Source: Ancylobacter oerskovii
GTDB lineage: Bacteria; Pseudomonadota; Alphaproteobacteria; Rhizobiales; Xanthobacteraceae
Direction of reading: 5' to 3'
DNA: 64,000 bases
Assembly: GCF_018390555.1 (NCBI RefSeq)
Contig: NZ_JAHBGB010000037.1
Location: 248,001-312,000 of the forward strand
A program made the translations under genes and the position numbers. Under the pieces are notes generated by a model. That model did not search any database, was not told where the DNA came from, and worked only from the letters and a program-made list of their open reading frames with translations. Position 1 is the first letter of the stretch. Every line of letters starts with the position of its first letter. Shown in pieces: positions 41,329 through 50,504 of this stretch.

Positions 41329-44300
41329 TCAGTGGAAATCGCGCGACTTCGGCAGCAGGCGCACATTGCGCGGGTGTCCCCGGGTGGAATTGCGGCCGGC
41401 AAGAAGCGGCCCGGCCGGTTGGCCGGCTCCATTGCCGGTGTCGGCGGAGGGCCGCTGCGGCGTATCGAACAGGCGGCTTAGCTCGCCGGTGCGGTCATAT
41501 ATCCGCTCGCCCATCAGATGCACCACGCCTTCCTTGCTCTTCTGCACCCGCCCTTCCGCCACCACCAGGCGCGCGCCCATCACCTCGGCGCGGTAGCGCT
41601 CGAACTGCCGTGTCCAGAGCAGCACGTTGACGATGCCGGTCTCGTCCTCCAGCGTCATGAAGATGGCGTTGCCCTTGCCGGGCCGCTGGCGCACCAGCAC
41701 GATGCCGGCGGTGCGCAGGAAGGCGCCGTCGCGGCTCGCCGCCACCTCGGCGCTGGACACTATCCGCTCGGCGGCGAAGACCTCCCGCAGCATGCCCATG
41801 GGATGGCCCTTCAGCGACAGCCGCGTGGTCTGGTAATCGATGGCGATCTGCTCGGGGAGCGGCATCAGCGGCAGCGGCGCATCCGCCTCCTCGCCCAGCT
41901 CGCGGGCATCGGCGGCGGCGAAGAGCGGCAGCGGCGCGTCGTCCGGCAGGCGGCGAACCGCCCAGGCGGCCTCGCGGCGGGACAGCCCCATGGAGCCGAA
42001 GGCATCGGCCTCGGCGAGCTTCGTCAGCGTGGCGACCGGCAGGCGAGTGCGGCGCGCGAGGGTCTCGATATCGCCGTAGCCGGCGCCGCGGGCCTTCTCG
42101 ATCCGTTCGCCGTCCTTCTCACCGATGCCCTCGACCTGACGGAAGCCGAGCCGCAGCGCCAGCGTGCCGTCGCGGCGCCTTTCCAGCGTGTTGTCGTGAA
42201 GGCTGTGATTGACGTCGACCGGGCGGATCTCGACGCCGTGCTCGCGGGCGTCGCGGACGATCTGCGCCGGGGCGTAGAAGCCCATGGGCTGGGAGTTGAG
42301 CAGCGCGCAGGCGAAGGCGGCCGGGTGCCGGCACTTTATAAAGGCGGAGATGTAGACCAGCTTGGCGAAGGAGGCGGCGTGGCTCTCGGGAAAGCCATAT
42401 TCGCCGAAACCCTGGATCTGGTTGAAGCAACGCTCGGCGAAGGCACGCTCGTAGCCGCGTGCCGTCATGCCCAGGATCAGCTTGTCGCGGAACGCGCCGA
42501 TGGTGCCGAGGTTGCGGAAGGTCGCCATGGCGCGGCGCAGCTGGTTGGCCTCCACGTCGGTGAAGCGGGCGGCGACCATGGCGAGCTGCATCGCCTGCTC
42601 CTGGAACAGCGGCACGCCGAGGGTGCGGGAGAGTACCTCGTGCAACTCGTCGGGGTCATTCGGCGGGGCGGGGGAGGGATAGGCGACGGGTTCCAGTTTC
42701 TCGCGGCGGCGCAGATAGGGGTGCACCATATTGCCCTGGATCGGCCCCGGCCGGACGATCGCCACCTGGATGACGAGGTCGTAGAGGTTTTCCGGCCTGA
42801 GGCGGGGCAGCATGTTGATCTGCGCCCGGCTCTCCACCTGGAACACGCCGATGGAATCGCCGCGCTGTAGCATGGCGTAGACGTCGGCCTGGTCCTTCGG
42901 CACTTCGGCGAGGCCGTAATCAAGGTGCTCATGCTCCCGCATCAGGTCGAGGGCCTTGCGGATGCAGGTGAGCATGCCGAGCGCCAGCACGTCGACCTTC
43001 ATCAGGCCGAGCTCGTCGATATCGTCCTTGTCCCATTCGATGAAGGTGCGGTCCTTCATCGCCGCGAGGCCGATCGGCACCGTCTCGTCGAGCCGGTGGC
43101 GGGCCAGCACGAAGCCGCCGACATGCTGGGAGAGGTGGCGCGGAAAGCCGATGAGCCGCCCGGCGAGGTCGACGACCCGGGCGATGGTCGGGTTGTCGGG
43201 ATCGAGGCCGGCCTCGCGGGTGCGCCTCGCCTCGACCTTGTCGCCATGGCTGCCCCAGACGGTGCCGGCGAGCCTTGCGGTGACGTCCTCGGTGAGGCCG
43301 AGCGCCTTGCCGACATCGCGGAAGGCGCTGCGCGGGCGATAGGAGATCACCGTGGCGACGATGCCGGCGCGGTCCCGCCCGTAGCGTTCGTAGACATACT
43401 GGATCACCTCCTCGCGCCGCTCATGCTCGAAGTCGACGTCGATGTCGGGCGGCTCGCGGCGCTCGCGGGAGATGAAGCGGGCGAAGAGCAGATCGCTTTC
43501 CACCGGATCGACGGCGGTGATGCCGAGCACGTAGCAGACGGCGGAATTGGCCGCCGAGCCGCGGCCCTGGCACAGGATCCGCTTCTTCTCGGCGAAGTCG
43601 ACAATGTCGCGGATGGTGAGGAAATAAGGGGCGTAGCCGAGCTCCTCGATCAGCTCGAGCTCCGTCCTGAGCTGTCTCTCGACCTTTTCCGGCACGCCCT
43701 GCGGGTAGCGGATGGCGGCGCGGCGCCAGGTGAGTTCCACCAGCCACGCCTGGGGCGTGTAGCCGATCGGCACCGGCTCCTCGGGATATTCATATTTCAG
43801 TTCGCCGAGCGAGAAATCGATACGGGCGAGGAAATTGCCAATCTCGGCAAGGGCTTCCGGCGCGTCGCGGAACAGGCGGGCCATCTCGGCGGGCGATTTG
43901 AGGTGACGCTCGGCATTCACCTCGAGCCGCCGCCCGGCGGCATCGATGGTGGTGCCGTGGCGGATGCAGGTGAGCACGTCCTGCAGGTCGCGTTGGTCGG
44001 GGTGGTGGTAGAGCACATCGTTGACGGCGAGGAGCGGCACGTCGGCGCGGGTGGCGCACTCCTTCAGTTCGGCCAGGCGCCGGCGGTCGTCGCCACGGCG
44101 CGGCATGTCGGCGGCGAGCCATAGCGAGCCGGGGGCCGCCTCGTCGAGGCGCGCGAGGAGATCGTCCAGCCCGGCGAGCCGGCGCGGCGGCATCAGGATG
44201 AGCGACAGGCCGCCGGCATCGGCGAGAAGATCGTCGAGGAGGAGCCGGCATTCGCCCTTGACGCCCGAACGCAAATTGCCGGCGGTGAGCAGGCGGCAGA

Positions 44301-45114
44301 GCCGTCCCCAGCCGACGCGGGTCTGGGCATAGGCGAGGATGTCCGGCGTGCCGTCGGCAAAGGCGAGCCGGGCACCGACGGCGAGCCTGAAGGGCAGGGG
44401 CGGCGGTTCAGGCTCGTTGGTGTCGGTGTCGGGGGCGCTGTCGGGGCTTTTCTCGCCGGAAGCAGAGACGCCCGCTGCGGTCGGCGACGTATCGTCGGGC
44501 ATTCGGGAATGAACGAGGCGCAGCCGACCGGCCTCTGCCTCCTGCGCGGATGCCGCAGCCTGGAACGGCGGGGAGGGCGCTTGCCGGCATTCCATCTCCC
44601 CAGCCCCGGCGGTGCATGCCGGGGCAATGGAAGCTTCCGGGATGCCGTGATCGACGAGGCGGGCCTCGTCCCGATGCGCGGCCGGATCGCGATCCGTCTC
44701 CTCACCGATCGCTTCAGCGCATGCGTCGGAACCAGGTGCAAGATGAGGTGGCGCGGCCGATCCGGGCATCGGCTGCGTGGCATCTTCCGTGGCCGGGCCC
44801 TCCTCCGGCAATGCGGAATTCTCGGACGCCGCCTTCCTGTCGGCGGCGCGCTCGAGCTTCCACGCCTCCTTCCATCGCTCTTGCGCCTCCTTCACCGCCG
44901 CATAGGCGCGCACCACGCCGGCCACGGTGTTGCGATCGGCTATGCCGATGCCGGCATAGCCGAGGGCGAGCGCGGTGCCCACCAGATCCGCCGCGCTCGA
45001 GGCGCCGCGCAGGAAGGAGAAGTTCGTGGTGACCGCCAGCTCCGCATAGAAGGGAGACGGGACCTCGGGCATGGAGAGATCCGTCTCCATGGGCATGCCG
45101 TCGCGGGTGCTCAT
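41329..45114 (-). CDS. dnaE2: Error-prone DNA polymerase DnaE2 with an internal low-complexity insertion
   Basis: SOS-induced C-family translesion polymerase that works with ImuA and ImuB. 1261 residues, about 150 longer than most DnaE2 proteins. The N-terminal PHP domain starts YAELAVTTNFSFLRGASSAADLV. Catalytic aspartates lie in PPDIDVDFEHERREEVIQY and the later VDVLALGMLT palm region, with GRGSAANSAVCYVLGIT. A C-terminal OB fold precedes the end. Residues ~80-241 (44394-44877) are a Pro/Ala/Glu-rich insertion inside the PHP domain. The ATG at 45114 follows imuB by 10 bases. Confidence 0.94.
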   Translation of the reverse strand: MSTRDGMPMETDLSMPEVPSPFYAELAVTTNFSFLRGASSAADLVGTALALGYAGIGIADRNTVAGVVRAYAAVKEAQERWKEAWKLERAADRKAASENSALPEEGPATEDATQPMPGSAAPPHLAPGSDACAEAIGEETDRDPAAHRDEARLVDHGIPEASIAPACTAGAGEMECRQAPSPPFQAAASAQEAEAGRLRLVHSRMPDDTSPTAAGVSASGEKSPDSAPDTDTNEPEPPPLPFRLAVGARLAFADGTPDILAYAQTRVGWGRLCRLLTAGNLRSGVKGECRLLLDDLLADAGGLSLILMPPRRLAGLDDLLARLDEAAPGSLWLAADMPRRGDDRRRLAELKECATRADVPLLAVNDVLYHHPDQRDLQDVLTCIRHGTTIDAAGRRLEVNAERHLKSPAEMARLFRDAPEALAEIGNFLARIDFSLGELKYEYPEEPVPIGYTPQAWLVELTWRRAAIRYPQGVPEKVERQLRTELELIEELGYAPYFLTIRDIVDFAEKKRILCQGRGSAANSAVCYVLGITAVDPVESDLLFARFISRERREPPDIDVDFEHERREEVIQYVYERYGRDRAGIVATVISYRPRSAFRDVGKALGLTEDVTARLAGTVWGSHGDKVEARRTREAGLDPDNPTIARVVDLAGRLIGFPRHLSQHVGGFVLARHRLDETVPIGLAAMKDRTFIEWDKDDIDELGLMKVDVLALGMLTCIRKALDLMREHEHLDYGLAEVPKDQADVYAMLQRGDSIGVFQVESRAQINMLPRLRPENLYDLVIQVAIVRPGPIQGNMVHPYLRRREKLEPVAYPSPAPPNDPDELHEVLSRTLGVPLFQEQAMQLAMVAARFTDVEANQLRRAMATFRNLGTIGAFRDKLILGMTARGYERAFAERCFNQIQGFGEYGFPESHAASFAKLVYISAFIKCRHPAAFACALLNSQPMGFYAPAQIVRDAREHGVEIRPVDVNHSLHDNTLERRRDGTLALRLGFRQVEGIGEKDGERIEKARGAGYGDIETLARRTRLPVATLTKLAEADAFGSMGLSRREAAWAVRRLPDDAPLPLFAAADARELGEEADAPLPLMPLPEQIAIDYQTTRLSLKGHPMGMLREVFAAERIVSSAEVAASRDGAFLRTAGIVLVRQRPGKGNAIFMTLEDETGIVNVLLWTRQFERYRAEVMGARLVVAEGRVQKSKEGVVHLMGERIYDRTGELSRLFDTPQRPSADTGNGAGQPAGPLLAGRNSTRGHPRNVRLLPKSRDFH

Positions 45115-45124
45115 GCCGGCCTCC

Positions 45125-46780
45125 TCACGGGAAGAGCCCATGCAGGAACCAGCGCGGCGAGCCGCCGCCGCGCTCATAGAGCCCGGCGCGAAACAGCCAG
45201 AAGCGCCGGCCCTCGCGGTTTTCCACCCGGTAATAGTCGCGCGTGCGCTCCCCCTCCTGCGCGGCCTGCGCCTTGTGCGCGGCAAGCCGGCGCCACCATT
45301 CCGGGGCGATGCGTTCCGGCCCCTCGGCGCGCGCCACCTCATGCGTGACGCGCCGCCAGCGGAAGCGCAAGGGCGGGCCGTCCGGCACCTCGGCCAGCGC
45401 CTCGATCGGCTGCGGGGGATCGAACAAAGTGAGCGGACGGGGCAAGCTCTCCTCCGGTGGCGCGATCGGTTGGGGATCGGCACGCCCGATCGCCGGCACC
45501 AGCGCGCCGGCCCGCGCCGGATCATGAGTGTCGCGCGGCACGAAGCGCAGCACGCAATCGCGCCCCAGCCGGGTGCTGAGCCGATCGACGAGGGCGGCGA
45601 CTTCCTCATCCTCGTTGGCGCGACCGTCGAGGCCGATCTGCAGGGCGGCGAGCGGCTCGGCGCGCAAGACGGCGAGGCGGAGCAGATCGAAACCGAAGCC
45701 GGGGTCGAGCGGATCGGCAAGGTTGTCCAGCCGCTCACGGAACAACCGGGCGAGGGCCGGGCCGTCGCGCAGGGGGCGGGCGGTCTCCACCGCCAGCCGG
45801 CGCACGACGCCGTCGGTGCGGAAGAACGACGCCTCGAAGGCGCGTCCGCCCTCGCCGCGTGCCTCCAGCATCCGCCCGACATCCTCGACCAGCAGAGCGA
45901 GCGCGGCCTCGATATCGGACGTACGGGCGATGGGCTCGGCGAAGCGGCGCTCGGCGAGGCAATCCGGCAGCGGCCGGCGCGGCACGATGCGCGCATCCTC
46001 GAAGCCGAGCGTGCGCCGCAGCTTGTCCAGCAAGGCCTCGCCGAAGCGCGCCGCGAGCGGGGTGGCGGGACGAGAGGCGAGGTCGCCGAGCGTCTTCAGC
46101 CCGGCGCGGGAGAGTCCGCTCGCGGTCGCCGCCGGCAGGCCGAGCGCCGCGACCGGCAGCCGGGCGAGCCGGCGGGCTTCCTCGCCGGACGGTATGAGGC
46201 CGCCGAGCCCGCAGCGGGCCGGGGCGCTGGCCGCTTCCGGCGTGCCGGCCACCACGGCGAAGGCGGTGAGGCCATGCGCCTGCAGATGGGCGAGGAGGCG
46301 CATGCGCATCGCCGCCTCGCCGCCGAACAGATGCGCGCAACCGGTGATGTCCAGTATGAGGCCGTCCGGCGGATCGAGCGCCACCAGCGGCGTCCAGCGG
46401 TCGCAATCATCCGCGACCTGGTTGAGGAAGGCCGCATCGGCCACCGGATCGAAGGCAACCACCTGCAAATCGGGGCGGCGCGCCCGGGCGTCGGCGAGGG
46501 TGATGCCGGTTTCCAGCCCCGCGGCCCGCGCCACCTGCGACAGGGCCGCAAGCCGCAGGCCGCCTGTCGTGCGCTCCACGAAGACGAGCGGACCGGGAGG
46601 GGGCGCCGATGGTGCGGTCTCAGCCGGCCCGCCGGAAGGCAAGCGGCGCAGCCCCTCCGGCCGCCGGATGGCCAGCCTTTCGGCGCACAGGAACGGAAAC
46701 CACAGGGCGAGGTAGCGCGACGACGTCGCGGAAGGAACAGGTCTCACGATCCCACTCCAGATGCCAGGAAGCGCCGGCAT
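45125..46780 (-). CDS. imuB: ImuB, catalytically inactive Y-family polymerase-like protein
   Basis: Adaptor of the SOS mutasome that brings DnaE2 to the beta clamp. The Y-family fold begins SSRYLALWFPFLCAERLAIRRPEG. The usual catalytic acidic residues are not apparent, as in known ImuB proteins. IPSGEEARRLARLPVAALGLPAATASGLSRAGLKTLGDLASRP is the helix-hairpin-helix region. The C-terminal domain ends RDYYRVENREGRRFWLFRAGLYERGGGSPRWFLHGLFP, typical of ImuB. The start is uncertain: ATG at 46780 (551 residues) or GTG at 46747 (540). Either way the gene overlaps the imuA 3' end by 128-161 bases. Confidence 0.9.
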   Translation of the reverse strand: MPALPGIWSGIVRPVPSATSSRYLALWFPFLCAERLAIRRPEGLRRLPSGGPAETAPSAPPPGPLVFVERTTGGLRLAALSQVARAAGLETGITLADARARRPDLQVVAFDPVADAAFLNQVADDCDRWTPLVALDPPDGLILDITGCAHLFGGEAAMRMRLLAHLQAHGLTAFAVVAGTPEAASAPARCGLGGLIPSGEEARRLARLPVAALGLPAATASGLSRAGLKTLGDLASRPATPLAARFGEALLDKLRRTLGFEDARIVPRRPLPDCLAERRFAEPIARTSDIEAALALLVEDVGRMLEARGEGGRAFEASFFRTDGVVRRLAVETARPLRDGPALARLFRERLDNLADPLDPGFGFDLLRLAVLRAEPLAALQIGLDGRANEDEEVAALVDRLSTRLGRDCVLRFVPRDTHDPARAGALVPAIGRADPQPIAPPEESLPRPLTLFDPPQPIEALAEVPDGPPLRFRWRRVTHEVARAEGPERIAPEWWRRLAAHKAQAAQEGERTRDYYRVENREGRRFWLFRAGLYERGGGSPRWFLHGLFP

Positions 46781-47444
46781 GGCCGGCCCGATGACGCAAA
46801 AGATCGACAAGGAAGGCGGGAGCGCCCGGCGCATCGCCGGGCAAAGGCCTCGACGAGGCGGAACGCACCTGCCAGCGGGTCGCTCCGGCGCTGGGGAGCG
46901 GCCGGCCGGTCGGGCGCAGCAGCAACAGGGCCACGCCGGACGCCGCGGCCCGCAGTGACAGGCGGCGCGTGGCGGTGAGATCGAGCGCCTTCGACTCTCC
47001 CCACGGCTCCAGGATCACGGTGCCAAGCCCGGGACAGCGCGCGGCATCGTCCGCCGCCCGCAGCGCGGCCTCGGCGCTGGAGGCGCGCACCAGCAGCAGC
47101 CGTGCCGGGTCGATGCCCAGCGTGCGCAGCCCTTCCGCCGCGAGCTGGCCGGCCTCGGCCTCGACGCTTGCCTGCCGCACCCATAGTAGCGGGCGCGATC
47201 CTCCTGCCGGATGCGCGGAGGCGGCGCGCTGCGCCAGCGCCAGGGCGAAGCCGGCGGCGGCGGCCATGTCGCCGGCCTCGGCCGCGAACACCTCGTGCAG
47301 GGCGCCGCAGGCGAGCGGCCCCCCGAGCGCGCCATCCGCTCCCGGCGCGCCAAGGTGAAAGAACCGGGCATTGCCGGGAAGCCGCTCGGCCTCAAGGCCG
47401 GCAAGCAGGCCCCGCAAGGCGGAAACAGCCGGTGTCATGCTCAT
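46620..47444 (-). CDS. imuA: ImuA, RecA-like SOS mutagenesis protein
   Basis: First gene of the imuA-imuB-dnaE2 cassette. The 274-residue RecA/SulA-related protein modulates RecA in translesion synthesis. Visible are GPLACGALHEVFAAEAGDMAAAAGFALALAQRAA and LLWVRQASVEAEAGQLAAEGLRTLGIDPARLLLVRASSAEAALRAADDAARCPGLGTVILEPWG (RecA-like core). The ATG at 47444 is only three bases from a LexA box. The C-terminal ~50 residues are encoded in DNA shared with the start of imuB in another frame. Confidence 0.9.
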   Translation of the reverse strand: MSMTPAVSALRGLLAGLEAERLPGNARFFHLGAPGADGALGGPLACGALHEVFAAEAGDMAAAAGFALALAQRAASAHPAGGSRPLLWVRQASVEAEAGQLAAEGLRTLGIDPARLLLVRASSAEAALRAADDAARCPGLGTVILEPWGESKALDLTATRRLSLRAAASGVALLLLRPTGRPLPSAGATRWQVRSASSRPLPGDAPGAPAFLVDLLRHRAGHAGASWHLEWDRETCSFRDVVALPRPVVSVPVRRKAGHPAAGGAAPLAFRRAG

Positions 47445-47447
47445 TTC

Positions 47448-47462
47448 GTTCCTCTTTTGTTC
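47448..47462 (-). promoter_or_regulatory. LexA (SOS) box GTTC-N7-GTTC upstream of imuA
   Basis: GTTCCTCTTTTGTTC fits the alphaproteobacterial LexA consensus GTTC-N7-GTTC exactly and sits immediately before the imuA start. A TATAGA on the minus strand (47463-47468) could be the -10. LexA bound here would repress imuA, imuB and dnaE2 until DNA damage. Confidence 0.88.
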
Positions 47463-47605
47463 TCTATAACCGACTCGTTCCGGCCGATGAGTCAAGAGGA
47501 AGAGGAGGACGGCAGGCGGAGAGTGCGATTCGCCAGGCCGCCGCACCCACGGGAGGGCGTGCCGCCGGCACGCATGCATCGGAGAGGCGAAGACCGGGGG
47601 AAGCC

Positions 47606-48160
47606 TCAGCCGGCAAAGCCGCCGGCGGCGAGGAAGGCGGCTTCCTCGGGCGTGGTCTCGCGGCCGAGCATGAAATTGCGGTGAGGGAAGCGGCCGAAGC
47701 GGCGGATGATGGCGCGATGGTCCTCGGCATGGAGGATCCAGGGCTCGCCGAGCGGCCGGGTGAGCGCCACGGAGAGGTCCTGGTCGGCGATGTCCTCCGA
47801 ATGCGCGAAGGGCAGCAGGAAGAACAGCCGGATGTCCGGCTCCACCTTCTGCATGTGGCCGGCGGCCTGCGCCTGCCGCGCATAATGCCGCGCCAGCGGG
47901 TCGGTGGCGTACATGTGGCCGGTGCCGCGAAAGGCGTTGCGCGGGAACTGGTCGGTGAGGACCAGCAGCGCCAGCGCCCCCTCCGGGGTCGCCATCCAGC
48001 CATCATGGAGGCGGGCGGCGGCCTGCAGGTGCAGTTCGAGGAAGCGGGTGCGGAAATCGGCGTCGAACGCCGCATCCTTCTCGAACCACAGGTCGCGGGT
48101 GCCCGCCTGCCGCCAGAAGCCGCAGACGGACGCGATCTGCGCCGCGGTGGCGGCTGTCAT
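47606..48160 (-). CDS. DUF924 family protein
   Basis: A 184-residue protein of the DUF924 family, a compact alpha-helical (TPR-like) fold of unknown function. Diagnostic segments are VCGFWRQAGTRDLWFEKDAAFDADFRTRFLELHLQAA, ALALLVLTDQFPRNAFRGTGHMYATDPLARHYARQA and LFFLLPFAHSEDIADQDLSV. Its ATG overlaps the Kef stop (ATGA), so it is cotranslated with that gene. Confidence 0.93.
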   Translation of the reverse strand: MTAATAAQIASVCGFWRQAGTRDLWFEKDAAFDADFRTRFLELHLQAAARLHDGWMATPEGALALLVLTDQFPRNAFRGTGHMYATDPLARHYARQAQAAGHMQKVEPDIRLFFLLPFAHSEDIADQDLSVALTRPLGEPWILHAEDHRAIIRRFGRFPHRNFMLGRETTPEEAAFLAAGGFAG

Positions 48161-49998
48161 CCCGCGGCCTCGCCCGCGGCGGCCGTCGGCAGCTGGGGTG
48201 TCGCGTCGACGATGGCCGGCTTCAAGGGCAGGTTGCCGAGGATGAGGCTGCGCGCGGAGGTGTCGTAGAGACCGCCGGTGAGCTCGATATCCAGCCGCTC
48301 GGCATCGCGGCGACGCACATCGGCGATGATCCGGGCGCGTTCGGTTTCCTCCACATCCATCATGGCGAGCGCCTGCCCGCCCATGACCAGGGCGGATTCG
48401 AAGGTCTCGCGGATCTGGAAGTCGGCGCCGACATGGATGAGTTCGGCGGCGTTCTCGCGGTCGATGGCGCGCGCGAGCACCGGCACCAGCGGGAACTCGG
48501 CCTTGATCAGCTCGGTGATCTTCACCGCGGTCGCGCCATCGTTCACCGCCACGATGATCAGGCGGGCGTCGTGCGCGCCGGCCGCGTGCAGGATGTCGAG
48601 GCGCGTGCCGTCGCCGTAATAGACCTTGAAGCCGAAGTCCCGCGAGTCGCGGATGAGCTCCGGGTCGGCCTCGATGAGCGAGACCGAGCAGCCGGCCGCC
48701 AGCAAGGGCTGGCTGACGATCTGGCCGAAGCGGCCGAAGCCGATCATCAGCACCGAGGCGGAAAGATTCTCCGCCATCTCGACCCCGTCCATGGAAGGCT
48801 GCGGCTTGGGCAGCAGCCGGTCATGGGCGATGATCATCAGCGGCGTCAGCGCCATGGAGACGATGATGGTGGCGGTGAGGATCGCGTTCTCCTCGATGGT
48901 GAGGATGCCGACCGTGGTGGCCGCCGCATAGAGAACGAAGGCGAACTCGCCGCCCTGCGCCATCAGTACCGCGCGTTCGAACGCCTCGCGGTTGTTGGCG
49001 CCGAACAGCCGTGCCACCGCGTAGATGGCCAGCGTCTTCAGGATCATGTAGCCGATGACGCAGATCGCGATCAGCTGCCAGTTGGCGACGATCACCGCGA
49101 GGTCGAGCGCCATGCCCACCCCGAGGAAGAACAGGCCGAGCAGCACGCCGCGGAACGGCTCGATATCGGCCTCCAGCTGGTGGCGGAACGAAGACTCGGA
49201 CAGCAGCACGCCGGCGAGGAAGGCGCCCATCGCCATGGACAGCCCGCCGAACTGCATGGCGAGCGCGGCGCCCAGCACCACGAACAGCGCCGCCGCCGTC
49301 ATCACCTCGCGCGCCTTGGCCTTGCCGAGGATGCGGAACATCGGGTCGAGCAGATAGCGGCCGGCCAGCACGAGGGCGAGGATGGAGCCGAGGCCGATGG
49401 CGATGCCGGTGAATCGCTCGGCGAGCGTCACCTCGTTGCCGCCCGGGGCGAGGAAGGCCACCAGTGCCAGCAGCGGCACGATGGCGAGGTCTTCCAGCAG
49501 CAGGATGGCGACGATGCGCCGCCCCTTGGGCAAGGCGAGCGACCGGCGCTCCTCCAGCACCTGCATGACGATGGCGGTGGAGGTGAGCACGAAGCCGGTG
49601 CCGGAGACGAAGCTCGGCACCAGAGGATAGCCGAGCGCGAGGCCGACGCAGGTCAGCAACGCGGCGCAGGCGCCGACCTGGGCGAGGCCGAGGCCGAAGA
49701 TCTCGCCGCGCATGGCCCACAGGCGCGAGGGCTGCATCTCCAGGCCGATGATGAACAGGAACATGACGACGCCGAGCTCGGCGACGTGCAGGATCGATTG
49801 CGGATCGGAGAAGACGCCGAAGCCGAACGGACCGATGACGAGGCCGGCGGCGAGATATCCCAGCACCGAGCCGAGGCCCAGGCGCTTGAACAGCGGGACG
49901 GCGACCACCGCCGCGCCGAGCAGGACCACGACCGGCAGCAGGTTGAAACCATGGGCGGCGGCGTGGGATGCAGCTTCGGCAGTGGCTTCGGCGGCCAT
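48157..49998 (-). CDS. Kef-type K+/H+ antiporter (CPA2) with RCK domain
   Basis: A 613-residue glutathione-gated-type potassium efflux protein of the monovalent cation:proton antiporter-2 family. The membrane exchanger half has about 12 hydrophobic segments (LGSVLGYLAAGLVIGPFGFG, LLLEDLAIVPLLALVAFLAPGG, MGAFLAGVLLSES, MAQGGEFAFVLYAAA). A cytoplasmic TrkA-N/RCK domain begins at about residue 430 (VLMIGFGRFGQIVSQPLLAAGCSVSLIEADPE). The ATG at 49998 is chosen over an open upstream extension without export or membrane features. Confidence 0.93.
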   Translation of the reverse strand: MAAEATAEAASHAAAHGFNLLPVVVLLGAAVVAVPLFKRLGLGSVLGYLAAGLVIGPFGFGVFSDPQSILHVAELGVVMFLFIIGLEMQPSRLWAMRGEIFGLGLAQVGACAALLTCVGLALGYPLVPSFVSGTGFVLTSTAIVMQVLEERRSLALPKGRRIVAILLLEDLAIVPLLALVAFLAPGGNEVTLAERFTGIAIGLGSILALVLAGRYLLDPMFRILGKAKAREVMTAAALFVVLGAALAMQFGGLSMAMGAFLAGVLLSESSFRHQLEADIEPFRGVLLGLFFLGVGMALDLAVIVANWQLIAICVIGYMILKTLAIYAVARLFGANNREAFERAVLMAQGGEFAFVLYAAATTVGILTIEENAILTATIIVSMALTPLMIIAHDRLLPKPQPSMDGVEMAENLSASVLMIGFGRFGQIVSQPLLAAGCSVSLIEADPELIRDSRDFGFKVYYGDGTRLDILHAAGAHDARLIIVAVNDGATAVKITELIKAEFPLVPVLARAIDRENAAELIHVGADFQIRETFESALVMGGQALAMMDVEETERARIIADVRRRDAERLDIELTGGLYDTSARSLILGNLPLKPAIVDATPQLPTAAAGEAAG

Positions 49999-50222
49999 CA
50001 GGTCGTCCTCTTCTCGCAGCGCCGAGATTCCGGCGCTAGCTTCCGCGGGGAAGGTAAAGCTGCACGGCAGCAAGGACAATCGGCGGAGCCGCCGCCTGCC
50101 TGCCGTGGTCGGCTTCGGACACTAACAAGAGGCTGCGTTTTCGATATGACCCGTCATTTCGGGTCCGATCACGCCTCAACCGTGCCGATGAAACGGCTTG
50201 CGCCGCGCTTTTCGAGGCCGAC

Positions 50223-50504
50223 TCATCGCCGATGCGTGCGAATGGCCTTGGTCAGCCGGAAAGCGGCAAAGCCGGCCGACAGGACATACAAGGCGCCGCC
50301 GATGAACATGATGCCGTATATGCCGGCAAACAGCTCGCGGTCGAGCCGATAAGTGTCCGGTTCCAGCGATGCGGAAAACATGAACATCGCAATCAAATAG
50401 CCGATGGCATAGCCCGCGAGTATGCAAACCGGTAACAGGATGACCAGGCTGACAACAAAAATCAGCACGGCGATCAGAACATCCCGCTTTCGCTGGGAGG
50501 GCAT
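50223..50504 (-). CDS. Small two-helix membrane protein, unknown
   Basis: A 93-residue protein with two predicted membrane helices (DVLIAVLIFVVSLVILLPVCILAGYAIGYLIAMFMF and FAGIYGIMFIGGALYVLSAGFAAFRL) separated by an acidic loop, with basic residues at both termini. The gene stands alone and its base composition is less GC-rich than its neighbours. I do not recognise a family. Confidence 0.6.
   Translation of the reverse strand: MPSQRKRDVLIAVLIFVVSLVILLPVCILAGYAIGYLIAMFMFSASLEPDTYRLDRELFAGIYGIMFIGGALYVLSAGFAAFRLTKAIRTHRR

Noticed and set aside
45115..45996. In-frame extension of dnaE2 by 294 codons upstream
   Set aside because: It lies over imuB in another frame, is Arg/Ser/Pro-rich without domain, and the DnaE2 N-terminus aligns from the ATG at 45114.
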